NCBI GenBank assembly: GCA_900540685.1
Contig: UQGS01000016.1
Coordinates: forward strand, 1 to 40,766
DNA: 40,766 nucleotides
Direction of reading: 5' to 3'
DNA from: an uncultured Catenibacterium sp.
GTDB lineage: Bacteria > Bacillota_I > Bacilli_A > Erysipelotrichales > Coprobacillaceae
A program made the translations under genes and the position numbers. Shown in pieces: positions 30,765 through 38,967 of the stretch. The stretch's first letter is position 1. Every line of letters starts with the position of its first letter. The notes under the pieces were generated by a model. The model did not search any database. It was not told the origin of the DNA and saw only the letters and a program-made list of their open reading frames with translations.

Positions 30765-31051
30765 CCAAAAGAAAACGACTTTGATAGGAACTAGTAGGGG
30801 AATGATGAAAGCGCAGAGAGGTTCTGGCTGGTGTAAAGAACTGTTTGATCATCTTTGAACTCATCCTTGAGTGGAGCACTGAATTAAGTAGGCTGCTACG
30901 GCACTTGCGACCGTTATCTCGCTAGAGTATGAACTTTATATATAAAGCGTACTCGATAAGGTTGATATTGTGAGATATCAATAAATTGAGGTGGAACCAC
31001 GAAGAATTATTCTCTCGTCCTCTTACGCTAGTAAGGGCGAGGGCTTTTTTT
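30765..31051 (+). promoter_or_regulatory. T-box riboswitch leader, leucine specifier, controlling leuA-ilvB
   Basis: Stem I features are visible: CTAGTAGGGG, GCAGAGAGG and GGCTGGTGTAAAGAA. The specifier stretch reads GAA-CTC-ATCC, giving the Leu codon CUC. AAGTAGGCTGCTACGGC precedes the T-box. The antiterminator has the standard 7-base bulge TGGAACC between GAGG and ACGAAGA, which pair with CCTC and TCTCGT downstream (30988-31022). The terminator stem CTCGTCC.../...GGGCGAG runs into T7, ending at 31051. Uncharged tRNA-Leu would stabilise the antiterminator and let transcription continue into leuA. Confidence 0.92.
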
Positions 31052-31078
31052 ATAGGTTGGAAAGGAGAATAAACAATT

Positions 31079-32767
31079 ATGATGAATTACCAAAAGTACA
31101 AGAGATTTGAAACAGTCAGCTTGAAAGACCGCACATGGCCAGATAAGACAATTGAAAAAGCACCTATCTGGTGTTCAGTAGATTTACGTGATGGTAACCA
31201 GGCATTAGTAACACCAATGAATATTCAGGAAAAGGTGAAGATGTTCAAGTTATTAGTAGAACTTGGATTCAAGGAAATTGAAGTAGGTTTCCCATCAGCT
31301 TCACAGATTGAATATGATTTCTTAAGATTATTGATTGAAGAAAACTTGATTCCTGATGATGTCACTGTTCAGGTACTCACTCAGTGCCGTGAACACTTAA
31401 TCAAAAGAACATTTGAAGCTCTTGATGGATTAGATCGTGCTATTGTGCATATCTATAATTCAACAAGTATCCTTCAAAGAGATGTTGTCTTCAACAAAGA
31501 TAAAGATGAAATCAAGAAGATTGCGACAGACGGCTGTGCTCTTGTAAAGAAGTTATGTGATAACTTCAAAGGTCAAGTCATTCTTGAATATTCACCTGAA
31601 AGCTTCACTGGTACAGAAATGGATTATGCCGTAGAAGTAGTGGATGCAGTTCTTGATGTATGGGGTGCATCTAAGGATAATAAAGTGATTGTGAATCTTC
31701 CATCTACTGTAGAAATGGATACACCAAATGTCTTTGCAGATCAGGTTGAATATGTATGTAGAAACCTAAAGGATCGTGAAAGAGCAATCATTTCTGTTCA
31801 CCCACATAATGATAGAGGATGCGGTGTAGCTGCAACTGAACTTGCATTAATGGCAGGGGCTGACAGAGTAGAAGGTACACTATTTGGAAATGGTGAAAGA
31901 ACAGGTAATGTGGATATCGTCACTGTTGCATTAAATATGTATACACATGGTGTCAATCCAGAACTTGACTTCACACAGATGAATGATATCAAACATACTT
32001 ATGAAGAATGTACAAAGATGGAAGTCAATCCTCGTTCTCCATATGCTGGTCAGTTAGTCTTCACAGCTTTCTCTGGAAGTCATCAGGATGCCATTAATAA
32101 AGGGATTCATAAATATCATGAAAGACAGCAGAAACAGTGGGAAGTACCTTACTTACCAATTGATCCAGCTGACTTGAATAGACAATATGAACCAATCGTT
32201 CGTATTAACTCTCAATCAGGTAAAGGTGGTGTTGCCTTCGTTATGGATACAGTCTTTGGTTATCACCTTCCTAAAGCATTACAGGGTGACTTCGCAAAGA
32301 TCGTACAGAACATCTCTGAAGCAGAAGGTGAAGTATCACCAGAAAGAATCTATGATACTTTCAGAAATGAATATATTGAAAATGAAGAACCATTCCAGTT
32401 CATTTATCAGAAACTAACAGATATCTCAGAAGATACAGAAAACGAATACGAAAGAAAAGTAGAATTAACTATTCGTGATCATGGTGAAGAACGTACAATC
32501 GTTGGTTATGGTAATGGTCCAATTGATGCAGTTAAGAATGCATTCAACGATAATGGATATCATTATATTCACTTATTAGATTACTCAGAACATGCATTAA
32601 CATCTGGTTCAAGTGCTAAGGCTGCTGCTTATGTACAGCTTAGAGCAAAAGGTACATCTATTATTGAATGGGGTGTAGGTGTTCATCCAAATATTACTAC
32701 TGCGACTATTAAAGCAATTATCTCAGCAATGAATAGAATACACAAAGATATGAGGGAGGCCGCTTAA
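31079..32767 (+). CDS. leuA: 2-isopropylmalate synthase
   Basis: First committed step of leucine synthesis: 2-ketoisovalerate plus acetyl-CoA gives 2-isopropylmalate. The 562-residue protein belongs to the longer LeuA class (yeast/actinobacterial type) that starts with about 30 residues before the TIM barrel. Metal and substrate motifs are CSVDLRDGNQALV, HPHNDRGCGVAATELAL and GTLFGNGERTGN. The linker and the regulatory LeuA dimer domain fill residues about 430-560 (AKAAAYVQLRA, GVGVHPNITTATIKAI), so feedback inhibition by leucine is expected. The start is ATG behind AAAGGAG; a second ATG follows directly. The stop overlaps ilvN (TAATG). Confidence 0.95.
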   Translation: MMNYQKYKRFETVSLKDRTWPDKTIEKAPIWCSVDLRDGNQALVTPMNIQEKVKMFKLLVELGFKEIEVGFPSASQIEYDFLRLLIEENLIPDDVTVQVLTQCREHLIKRTFEALDGLDRAIVHIYNSTSILQRDVVFNKDKDEIKKIATDGCALVKKLCDNFKGQVILEYSPESFTGTEMDYAVEVVDAVLDVWGASKDNKVIVNLPSTVEMDTPNVFADQVEYVCRNLKDRERAIISVHPHNDRGCGVAATELALMAGADRVEGTLFGNGERTGNVDIVTVALNMYTHGVNPELDFTQMNDIKHTYEECTKMEVNPRSPYAGQLVFTAFSGSHQDAINKGIHKYHERQQKQWEVPYLPIDPADLNRQYEPIVRINSQSGKGGVAFVMDTVFGYHLPKALQGDFAKIVQNISEAEGEVSPERIYDTFRNEYIENEEPFQFIYQKLTDISEDTENEYERKVELTIRDHGEERTIVGYGNGPIDAVKNAFNDNGYHYIHLLDYSEHALTSGSSAKAAAYVQLRAKGTSIIEWGVGVHPNITTATIKAIISAMNRIHKDMREAA

Positions 32768-33291
32768 TGGAAAGACTTGTCCTGTCTATTCTAGTTGATA
32801 ATACAGCCGGCGTATTAAGCCGAGTAGCTGGACTATTCTCTAGAAGAGGCTACAACATTGATTCGTTGACCGTTGGTGAAACAAATGATCCAGCAGTCTC
32901 ACGTATGACAGTATCTGCAAGAGGAGAACCAGCCACTCTTGCACAGATTAAGAAGCAGTTAAGAAAGCTGGAAGATGTAATTGAAATATTTCCGTTGGAA
33001 GATGACCATTCAGTCTATCGTGAATTGGTGCTTATTAAGGTAGAAGCAGACCACTCACAAAGACCTGATATTGTGTCAATTGTTAGTATATTTAGAGCGC
33101 AGATTGTAGATGTTGCGCCAAATTCACTCGTTGTGGAAGTAACAGGTGATCAAAATAAGATCAATGGAATTCTCACAATGTTAGATACGTTCAATATCAC
33201 CGAAATCGTCCGTACTGGTATTGCAGGCATCGGAAGAGGACTAGATGATTTTGATATAGAAAAGATGAAAGCTAAGAAAAATAGGGGGTAA
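32767..33291 (+). CDS. ilvN: Acetolactate synthase small (regulatory) subunit
   Basis: The 174-residue protein has an N-terminal ACT domain (LSILVDNTAGVLSRVAGLFSR, GYNIDSLTVGETNDP) and the ALS small-subunit C-terminal domain (LIKVEADHSQRPDIVSI, VVEVTGDQNKINGIL). It activates the catalytic subunit and gives it valine feedback. It is coupled to leuA through a one-base overlap. Its catalytic partner ilvB is the last gene of the operon, more than 5.6 kb away, instead of directly upstream as is usual. Confidence 0.95.
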   Translation: MERLVLSILVDNTAGVLSRVAGLFSRRGYNIDSLTVGETNDPAVSRMTVSARGEPATLAQIKKQLRKLEDVIEIFPLEDDHSVYRELVLIKVEADHSQRPDIVSIVSIFRAQIVDVAPNSLVVEVTGDQNKINGILTMLDTFNITEIVRTGIAGIGRGLDDFDIEKMKAKKNRG

Positions 33292-33297
33292 CTAAAA

Positions 33298-34314
33298 ATG
33301 GCTAAAATCTATTACAACACAGACTGTGATTTATCTTTATTAGATGGTAGAAAGGTTGCTATCATCGGTTATGGTTCTCAGGGACATGCACATGCATTAA
33401 ACCTTAAAGAATCTGGAGTAGACGTTGTTGTTGGTCTATACGAAGGTTCTAAGTCTTGGAAGAAAGCAGAAGAACAGGGTCTTAAGGTTATGACATCTGC
33501 TGATGCAGCTGCTTGGGCAGACATCATCATGGTATTAATTCCTGATGAATTACAGGCAAAACTTTATAAAGAAGCTATCGAACCAAACTTAAACGAAGGC
33601 GATATGTTAATGTTCGCTCATGGTTTCAATATTCATTTCAATCAGATCGTTCCACCAAAGAACGTTGATGTTACTATGATCGCTCCAAAGGCTCCAGGTC
33701 ATACAGTACGTTCAGAATACCAGGCAGGTAAAGGTACTCCTTGTCTAGTAGCAGTTGAACAGGATTACACTGGTAAGGCTCATGATTATGCATTAGCTTA
33801 TGGTGCTGCAATTGGTGGTGCAAGAGCTGGTCTATTAGATACTACATTCAGAACTGAAACTGAAACAGACTTATTTGGTGAACAGGCAGTTCTTTGTGGT
33901 GGTGTATGTCAGTTAATGCAGACTGGTTTCGAAGTATTAGTAGAAGCTGGTTATGATCCAAAGAATGCATACTTTGAATGTATCCATGAAATGAAGTTAA
34001 TCGTAGACTTAATCTACCAGTCAGGTTTCGAAGGTATGAGAAAATCTATTTCTAATACTGCAGAATATGGTGACTATATCACTGGTCCTAAATTAATCAC
34101 TGAAGACACTAAGAAAGCAATGAAGAAAGTATTAGCTGATATCCAGGATGGTTCATTCGCTAAAGAATTCTTACTTGAAATGTCAGCAGCAGGTGGACAG
34201 GCTCACTTCAAAGCAATGAGACAGTTACACAATGAACACGAATGTGAAAAAGTAGGTGCTGATATCCGTTCATTATATTCTTGGTCTGATGAAGATAAGC
34301 TTTTAAATAACTAA
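33298..34314 (+). CDS. ilvC: Ketol-acid reductoisomerase
   Basis: Converts acetolactate or acetohydroxybutyrate to the dihydroxy acid with NAD(P)H and magnesium. At 338 residues it is a class I (short) enzyme. The N-terminal Rossmann motif is VAIIGYGSQGHAHALNLKESG, followed by MIAPKAPGHTVRSEY. The C-terminal knotted domain has ETDLFGEQAVLCGG with the metal-binding Asp/Glu, and SNTAEYGDYITGP. Start behind AGGGGG. A pair of strong hairpins separates it from leuC. Confidence 0.97.
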   Translation: MAKIYYNTDCDLSLLDGRKVAIIGYGSQGHAHALNLKESGVDVVVGLYEGSKSWKKAEEQGLKVMTSADAAAWADIIMVLIPDELQAKLYKEAIEPNLNEGDMLMFAHGFNIHFNQIVPPKNVDVTMIAPKAPGHTVRSEYQAGKGTPCLVAVEQDYTGKAHDYALAYGAAIGGARAGLLDTTFRTETETDLFGEQAVLCGGVCQLMQTGFEVLVEAGYDPKNAYFECIHEMKLIVDLIYQSGFEGMRKSISNTAEYGDYITGPKLITEDTKKAMKKVLADIQDGSFAKEFLLEMSAAGGQAHFKAMRQLHNEHECEKVGADIRSLYSWSDEDKLLNN

Positions 34315-34322
34315 TCACTAAG

Positions 34323-34379
34323 CAACACACACTTTGTGTGTTGTAACGAGGAAGTACATTCGTACTTTCTCGTTACAAC
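34323..34379 (+). promoter_or_regulatory. Two mutually exclusive hairpins between ilvC and leuC
   Basis: Hairpin 1 pairs 34323-34330 with 34336-34343 (8 bp). Hairpin 2 pairs 34340-34357 with 34362-34379: 18 bp with one G-U pair and a 4-base loop. They share GTTG at 34340-34343, so both cannot form fully. No U-run follows, so this is not a terminator. An RNase III site, an mRNA stabiliser, or a switch setting leuC expression is possible. Confidence 0.65.
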
Positions 34380-34411
34380 ATTCAAAAATAACTTGAGGAG
34401 GATTATATATA

Positions 34412-35689
34412 ATGGGAATGACAATGACGCAGAAGATCTTAGCTGATCATGCGGGAGTAAAAGAAGTTCATGCAGGTGAATTAATTGAAGCAAATGTAGA
34501 TATTGTAATGGCAAATGATATTACAGGGCCTATGGCCTTACCAATCTTTAAGAAAATGGCTGACAAAGTCTTTGATAAAGATAAGGTTGTCTTAGTGCCA
34601 GATCACTTTACACCTAATAAAGATATTAAATCTGCAGAGAACTCAAAGGCAATCAGAGAATTCTCTCGTGAGCAGGGATTAACACATCATATGGAACAGG
34701 GTAAATGTGGTGTAGAACATGCTATCTTACCTGAAAGCGGCATTGTTGTGGCAGGAGATGCTGTCATTGGTGCAGATTCACATACTTGTACTTATGGGGC
34801 TATCGGTGCTTTTTCTACAGGTGTAGGAACAACTGATATTGCGACAGGTATGGCAACTGGACAGTTATGGTTCAAGGTACCTTCAGCCATTAAATTTAAT
34901 CTTCATGGCAAACTACCTAAATATGTATCTGGTAAGGATGTTATTTTACATATTATTGGACGTATTGGTGTAGATGGTGCTTTATATAAATCAATGGAAT
35001 TTATAGGTGAAGGTGTCAAAGAATTATCTATGGCAGATCGTTTCACTATTTGTAATATGGCGATTGAAGCAGGGGCTAAGAATGGTATCTTCCCTGTTGA
35101 TGAAGCTGCTGTTGAATACTTAGATAAACATGCGAAACGTGAGTATAAGATTTATGAAGCGGACGCAGACGCTGAATATGAAGAAGTCGTAGATGTAGAC
35201 TTATCTGCCATTAGACCAACTGTCGCTTTCCCTCATCTTCCAGGTAATGCGAAGACAGTGGATGAAATTGAAGCAATGGATAAGATCTATATTGATCAGG
35301 TTGTGATTGGATCATGTACAAATGGTCGTATGGAAGACTTAAGAAAAGCCGCTGCCATTCTTAAAGGTAAGAAAGTGGCTGATAATGTCAGAGTTATGGT
35401 AGTACCAGCAACTCAAAAGATTTACTTACAGTGTATCCTAGAAGGTATTCTAGAAACATTTGTAGAAGCAGGATGTGCTGTCAATACACCAAGCTGTGGT
35501 CCATGTATGGGTGGTCATATGGGTGTACTTGCGAAAGGTGAAAAGTGTGTTTCTACAACTAATAGAAACTTCGTTGGACGTATGGGTGATGTAGAATCAT
35601 TAATTTATCTTGCATCTCCTGAAACAGCAGCTGCAAGTGCGATTGCAGGTTATATCGCAAATCCAGAAAAATTCGGAGGTAATAACTAA
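34412..35689 (+). CDS. leuC: 3-isopropylmalate dehydratase large subunit
   Basis: With LeuD it isomerises 2-isopropylmalate to 3-isopropylmalate. The 425-residue protein is the short LeuC2/homoaconitase-type form. Cysteines for the 4Fe-4S cluster are in VIGSCTNGRMEDL and in NTPSCGPCMGGHMG. Other family segments are ADSHTCTYGAIGAFSTGVGTTD (NB the Asp-Ser-His-Thr core) and FVGRMGDVESLIYLASPETAAASAIAG. It has its own strong ribosome binding site GAGGAGG after the double hairpin, and a one-base overlap with leuD. Confidence 0.96.
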   Translation: MGMTMTQKILADHAGVKEVHAGELIEANVDIVMANDITGPMALPIFKKMADKVFDKDKVVLVPDHFTPNKDIKSAENSKAIREFSREQGLTHHMEQGKCGVEHAILPESGIVVAGDAVIGADSHTCTYGAIGAFSTGVGTTDIATGMATGQLWFKVPSAIKFNLHGKLPKYVSGKDVILHIIGRIGVDGALYKSMEFIGEGVKELSMADRFTICNMAIEAGAKNGIFPVDEAAVEYLDKHAKREYKIYEADADAEYEEVVDVDLSAIRPTVAFPHLPGNAKTVDEIEAMDKIYIDQVVIGSCTNGRMEDLRKAAAILKGKKVADNVRVMVVPATQKIYLQCILEGILETFVEAGCAVNTPSCGPCMGGHMGVLAKGEKCVSTTNRNFVGRMGDVESLIYLASPETAAASAIAGYIANPEKFGGNN

Positions 35690-36180
35690 TGGAAGCTAAA
35701 GGTAGAGTATTTAAATATGGGGATAACGTTGATACAGACGTTATTATTCCTGCAAGATATCTTAATTCATTTGATGCCAAAGAATTAGCAACTCATGCAA
35801 TGGTGGACTTAGATCCTACATTTGTAGAAAGAGTTCAGGAAGGTGATATTATTGTCGCAAAGAAGAACTTTGGCTGTGGTTCATCAAGAGAACATGCCCC
35901 TCTTGCATTAAAGACCGCAGGTGTTTCATGTGTTATCGCAAAAAGCTTTGCACGTATCTTCTATCGTAACTCTATTAACATCGGTTTTGCGATTCTTGAA
36001 TGTCCAGAAGCTGTAGATGGTATTGATGATGGCGATGAAGTAAAAGTAGATTATGAAACAGGTAAGATTTATAACCTCACTAAGAATACAGAATATCAGG
36101 GTCAGCCTTTCCCACCATTCATGCAGAAGATTATCGAACAGGGTGGTCTTGTAAACTATGTCAATAATAAGAAAGGATAG
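35689..36180 (+). CDS. leuD: 3-isopropylmalate dehydratase small subunit
   Basis: The small subunit that completes the LeuC active site. The 163-residue length matches the LeuD2 type paired with short LeuC. Visible are FKYGDNVDTDVIIPARYLN, the substrate-binding NFGCGSSREHAPLALK and the later SFARIFYRNSINIGF. Start overlaps the leuC stop (TAATG), which keeps the two subunits in step; leuB begins 5 bases after the stop. Confidence 0.96.
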   Translation: MEAKGRVFKYGDNVDTDVIIPARYLNSFDAKELATHAMVDLDPTFVERVQEGDIIVAKKNFGCGSSREHAPLALKTAGVSCVIAKSFARIFYRNSINIGFAILECPEAVDGIDDGDEVKVDYETGKIYNLTKNTEYQGQPFPPFMQKIIEQGGLVNYVNNKKG

Positions 36181-36185
36181 AGGAT

Positions 36186-37268
36186 ATGGAAAAGAATATC
36201 GCGGTTATTAAAGGTGATGGAATCGGTCCTGAAATCGTCAATGAAGCAATTAAGGTACTTGATGCCATCGCAAAGAAATATAATCATACATTCAACTACA
36301 AGAATATTCTCATGGGAGGCTGTTCTATTGATGCTTATGGTGTTCCATTAACTGATGAAGCACTAGAAGTCGCAAAAAACAGTGATGCTGTATTATTAGG
36401 TTCTATTGGGGGAGATACAAATGCATCTCCATGGTATAAATTAGATCCTACATTAAGACCAGAAGCAGGACTATTAAAGATTAGAAAAGAATTAGGTTTA
36501 TTCGCAAACTTAAGACCTGCTTATTTATATAAAGAACTTGCAGGTGCATGTCCATTAAAGGAAAGCACATCAGAAGCAGGTTTCGATATGATTATCGTTA
36601 GAGAACTCACTGGTGGTTTATATTTTGGTGAAAGAAACACAAAAGAAATCAATGGTGAATTAGTGGCTCATGATAATCTAGTTTATTCAGAACATGAAAT
36701 TAGACGTATCGCACAAAGAGGATTTGAAATTGCGATGAAACGTGGTAAAAAACTTACAAGTGTGGATAAAGCCAATGTCTTAGATACATCACGCTTATGG
36801 CGTAAGATTGTGAATGAAGTAGCTCAGGATTTCCCAGAAGTAAAAGTAGAACATATGCTTGTAGATAACTGTGCCATGCAGTTAGTCAAAGATCCAGCAC
36901 AGTTTGATGTAGTACTTACTGAAAACATGTTTGGGGATATCTTAAGTGATGAAGCCTCTATGGTGACTGGTTCTATTGGTATGTTATCAAGTGCTTCACT
37001 TCGTGAAGATAGCCTTGGTATGTATGAACCAAGCCATGGCAGTGCACCTGATATTGCAGGACAGAATATTGCGAATCCACTTGCCACTATTCTTAGTGCT
37101 GCAATGATGCTACGTTATTCATTTGATATGGATGAAGAAGCAGCATGTATTGAAAAAGCAGTAGAAAAGGTTCTTGCGGATCATATCCGTACAGTTGATA
37201 TTTATAAAGAAGGAATGACAAAAGTATCTACATCACAGATGGGTGATGCTGTGGTAGAAAGACTTTAG
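36186..37268 (+). CDS. leuB: 3-isopropylmalate dehydrogenase
   Basis: Oxidatively decarboxylates 3-isopropylmalate to 2-ketoisocaproate with NAD. The 360-residue protein has the N-terminal IAVIKGDGIGPEIVNEA, substrate residues in LRKELGLFANLRP-like context (RKELGLFANLRPA), VRELTGGLYFG, the KANVLDTSRLWR stretch, metal-binding Asp in ENMFGDILSDEASM and the NAD motif EPSHGSAPDIAGQNIANPLA. Ribosome binding site AAAGGATAGAGG overlaps the end of leuD. Nine bases separate it from ilvD. Confidence 0.97.
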   Translation: MEKNIAVIKGDGIGPEIVNEAIKVLDAIAKKYNHTFNYKNILMGGCSIDAYGVPLTDEALEVAKNSDAVLLGSIGGDTNASPWYKLDPTLRPEAGLLKIRKELGLFANLRPAYLYKELAGACPLKESTSEAGFDMIIVRELTGGLYFGERNTKEINGELVAHDNLVYSEHEIRRIAQRGFEIAMKRGKKLTSVDKANVLDTSRLWRKIVNEVAQDFPEVKVEHMLVDNCAMQLVKDPAQFDVVLTENMFGDILSDEASMVTGSIGMLSSASLREDSLGMYEPSHGSAPDIAGQNIANPLATILSAAMMLRYSFDMDEEAACIEKAVEKVLADHIRTVDIYKEGMTKVSTSQMGDAVVERL

Positions 37269-37277
37269 GAGGATAAT

Positions 37278-38951
37278 ATGAGAAGTGATAATGTAAAAAA
37301 GGGAGTAGAACGTGCACCTCATCGTTCACTCTTTAATGCCTTAGGCATGACAGAAGAAGAGTTAGAAAGACCTCTAATCGGGGTTGTGTGTTCATATAAT
37401 GAAATCGTTCCTGGTCATATGAATCTAGATAAGATCAGTGAAGCAGTTAAGAAAGGTGTTTATTTAGCTGGTGGTGTACCAGTTGAAGTCCCTGCCATTG
37501 CAGTATGTGATGGTATTGCGATGAACCATACAGGTATGAAATATTCACTTGTAACTAGAGAATTAATCGCTGATAGTACAGAATGTCTTGCAACAGCACA
37601 TCAGTTTGATGGTCTTGTTATGATCCCTAACTGTGATAAGAACGTACCAGGCTTATTAATGGCAGCCGCTCGTTTAAATATTCCAACTATCTTTGTATCA
37701 GGTGGACCAATGCTTGCAGGTAAGAAATTAAATGGTAAGAAGACTTGTCTTTCTTCACTATTTGAAGCTGTTGGTCAATATAATGCAGGTACTCTAGATG
37801 CTGCTCATCTTGAAGAGTTTGAAGAAAAAGCATGTCCAACATGTGGTTCATGTTCAGGTATGTATACAGCCAACTCTATGAACTGTTTAACAGAAGCACT
37901 CGGTATGGGTCTTCGTGGTAATGGTACTATTCCAGCTGTTTATTCAGCACGTATCAGACTAGCAAAGCATGCTGGTATGAAAATCATGGAATTAGTAGAA
38001 AAGAATATCAAGCCAAGAGATATCATGACTCCAGCTGCATTCAAGAATGCGATGACAGTGGACATGGCTTTAGGATGTTCTACAAACTCAATGCTTCATT
38101 TACCAGCTATCGCTCATGAAGCAGGTGTTGACTTAAATCTTGAAATTGCGAATGAAATTTCTAAATATACACCAAACCTTTGTCACTTAGCACCAGCAGG
38201 TTCTACATTTATGGAAGACTTAGATGATGCCGGTGGCGTATATGCAGTCATGAATGAACTTGATTCATTAGGTATCTTAGATACAACAGGTATTACATGT
38301 ACTGGTAAGACTATTAAAGAAAACATTGCAGGATGCGTAAACTTAGATCCAGAAATCATCCGTCCTGTCGATAACCCTTATATGAAAACAGGTGGTATTG
38401 CGGTATTAAAGGGTAATATTGCCCCTGATAGCTGTGTCGTTAAGGCAGCTGCAGTCGCACCTGAAATGATGACACATACTGGACCAGCAAGAGTATTTGA
38501 TAGTGAAGATGATGCCATCAAAGCAATCCGTGCTGGTAAGATTGTCAAGGGTGATGTAGTCGTTATTCGTTATGAAGGTCCTAAAGGCGGTCCTGGTATG
38601 AGAGAAATGTTGTCTCCTACAAGTGAAATCGCTGGTATGGGACTTGATAAAGATGTTGCATTAATTACAGATGGTCGTTTCTCAGGGGCAACTAGAGGGG
38701 CTTCTATTGGACATGTCTCTCCAGAAGCAGCAGTAGGAGGACCTATCGCTTTAATTGAAGAAGGAGATATGATCTCTATTGATATTCCAAATAATAAAAT
38801 TAATGTGGCTGTAGATGATGCTACATTAGAAGCACGTCGTGCTAAATGGCAGCCAAGAGAACCTCGTATCACTACAGGTTACTTAAGACGTTATGCTGCA
38901 CAGGTAACAAGTGCCAATACAGGTGCTGTATTACAGCCAAATGATAAGTAA
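37278..38951 (+). CDS. ilvD: Dihydroxy-acid dehydratase
   Basis: Dehydrates dihydroxy-isovalerate (and dihydroxy-methylvalerate) to the 2-keto acid, using an iron-sulfur cluster. The 557-residue protein has the signatures CDKNVPGLLMAAARL and, for the cluster, CPTCGSCSGMYTANSMNCL; the C-terminal TDGRFSGATRGASIGHVSPEA is the second IlvD signature. The start has GGAGG 7 bases upstream within the end of leuB. The stop is inside the leader of ilvB. Confidence 0.97.
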   Translation: MRSDNVKKGVERAPHRSLFNALGMTEEELERPLIGVVCSYNEIVPGHMNLDKISEAVKKGVYLAGGVPVEVPAIAVCDGIAMNHTGMKYSLVTRELIADSTECLATAHQFDGLVMIPNCDKNVPGLLMAAARLNIPTIFVSGGPMLAGKKLNGKKTCLSSLFEAVGQYNAGTLDAAHLEEFEEKACPTCGSCSGMYTANSMNCLTEALGMGLRGNGTIPAVYSARIRLAKHAGMKIMELVEKNIKPRDIMTPAAFKNAMTVDMALGCSTNSMLHLPAIAHEAGVDLNLEIANEISKYTPNLCHLAPAGSTFMEDLDDAGGVYAVMNELDSLGILDTTGITCTGKTIKENIAGCVNLDPEIIRPVDNPYMKTGGIAVLKGNIAPDSCVVKAAAVAPEMMTHTGPARVFDSEDDAIKAIRAGKIVKGDVVVIRYEGPKGGPGMREMLSPTSEIAGMGLDKDVALITDGRFSGATRGASIGHVSPEAAVGGPIALIEEGDMISIDIPNNKINVAVDDATLEARRAKWQPREPRITTGYLRRYAAQVTSANTGAVLQPNDK

Positions 38952-38967
38952 AGGGGGAGAATCCAAA

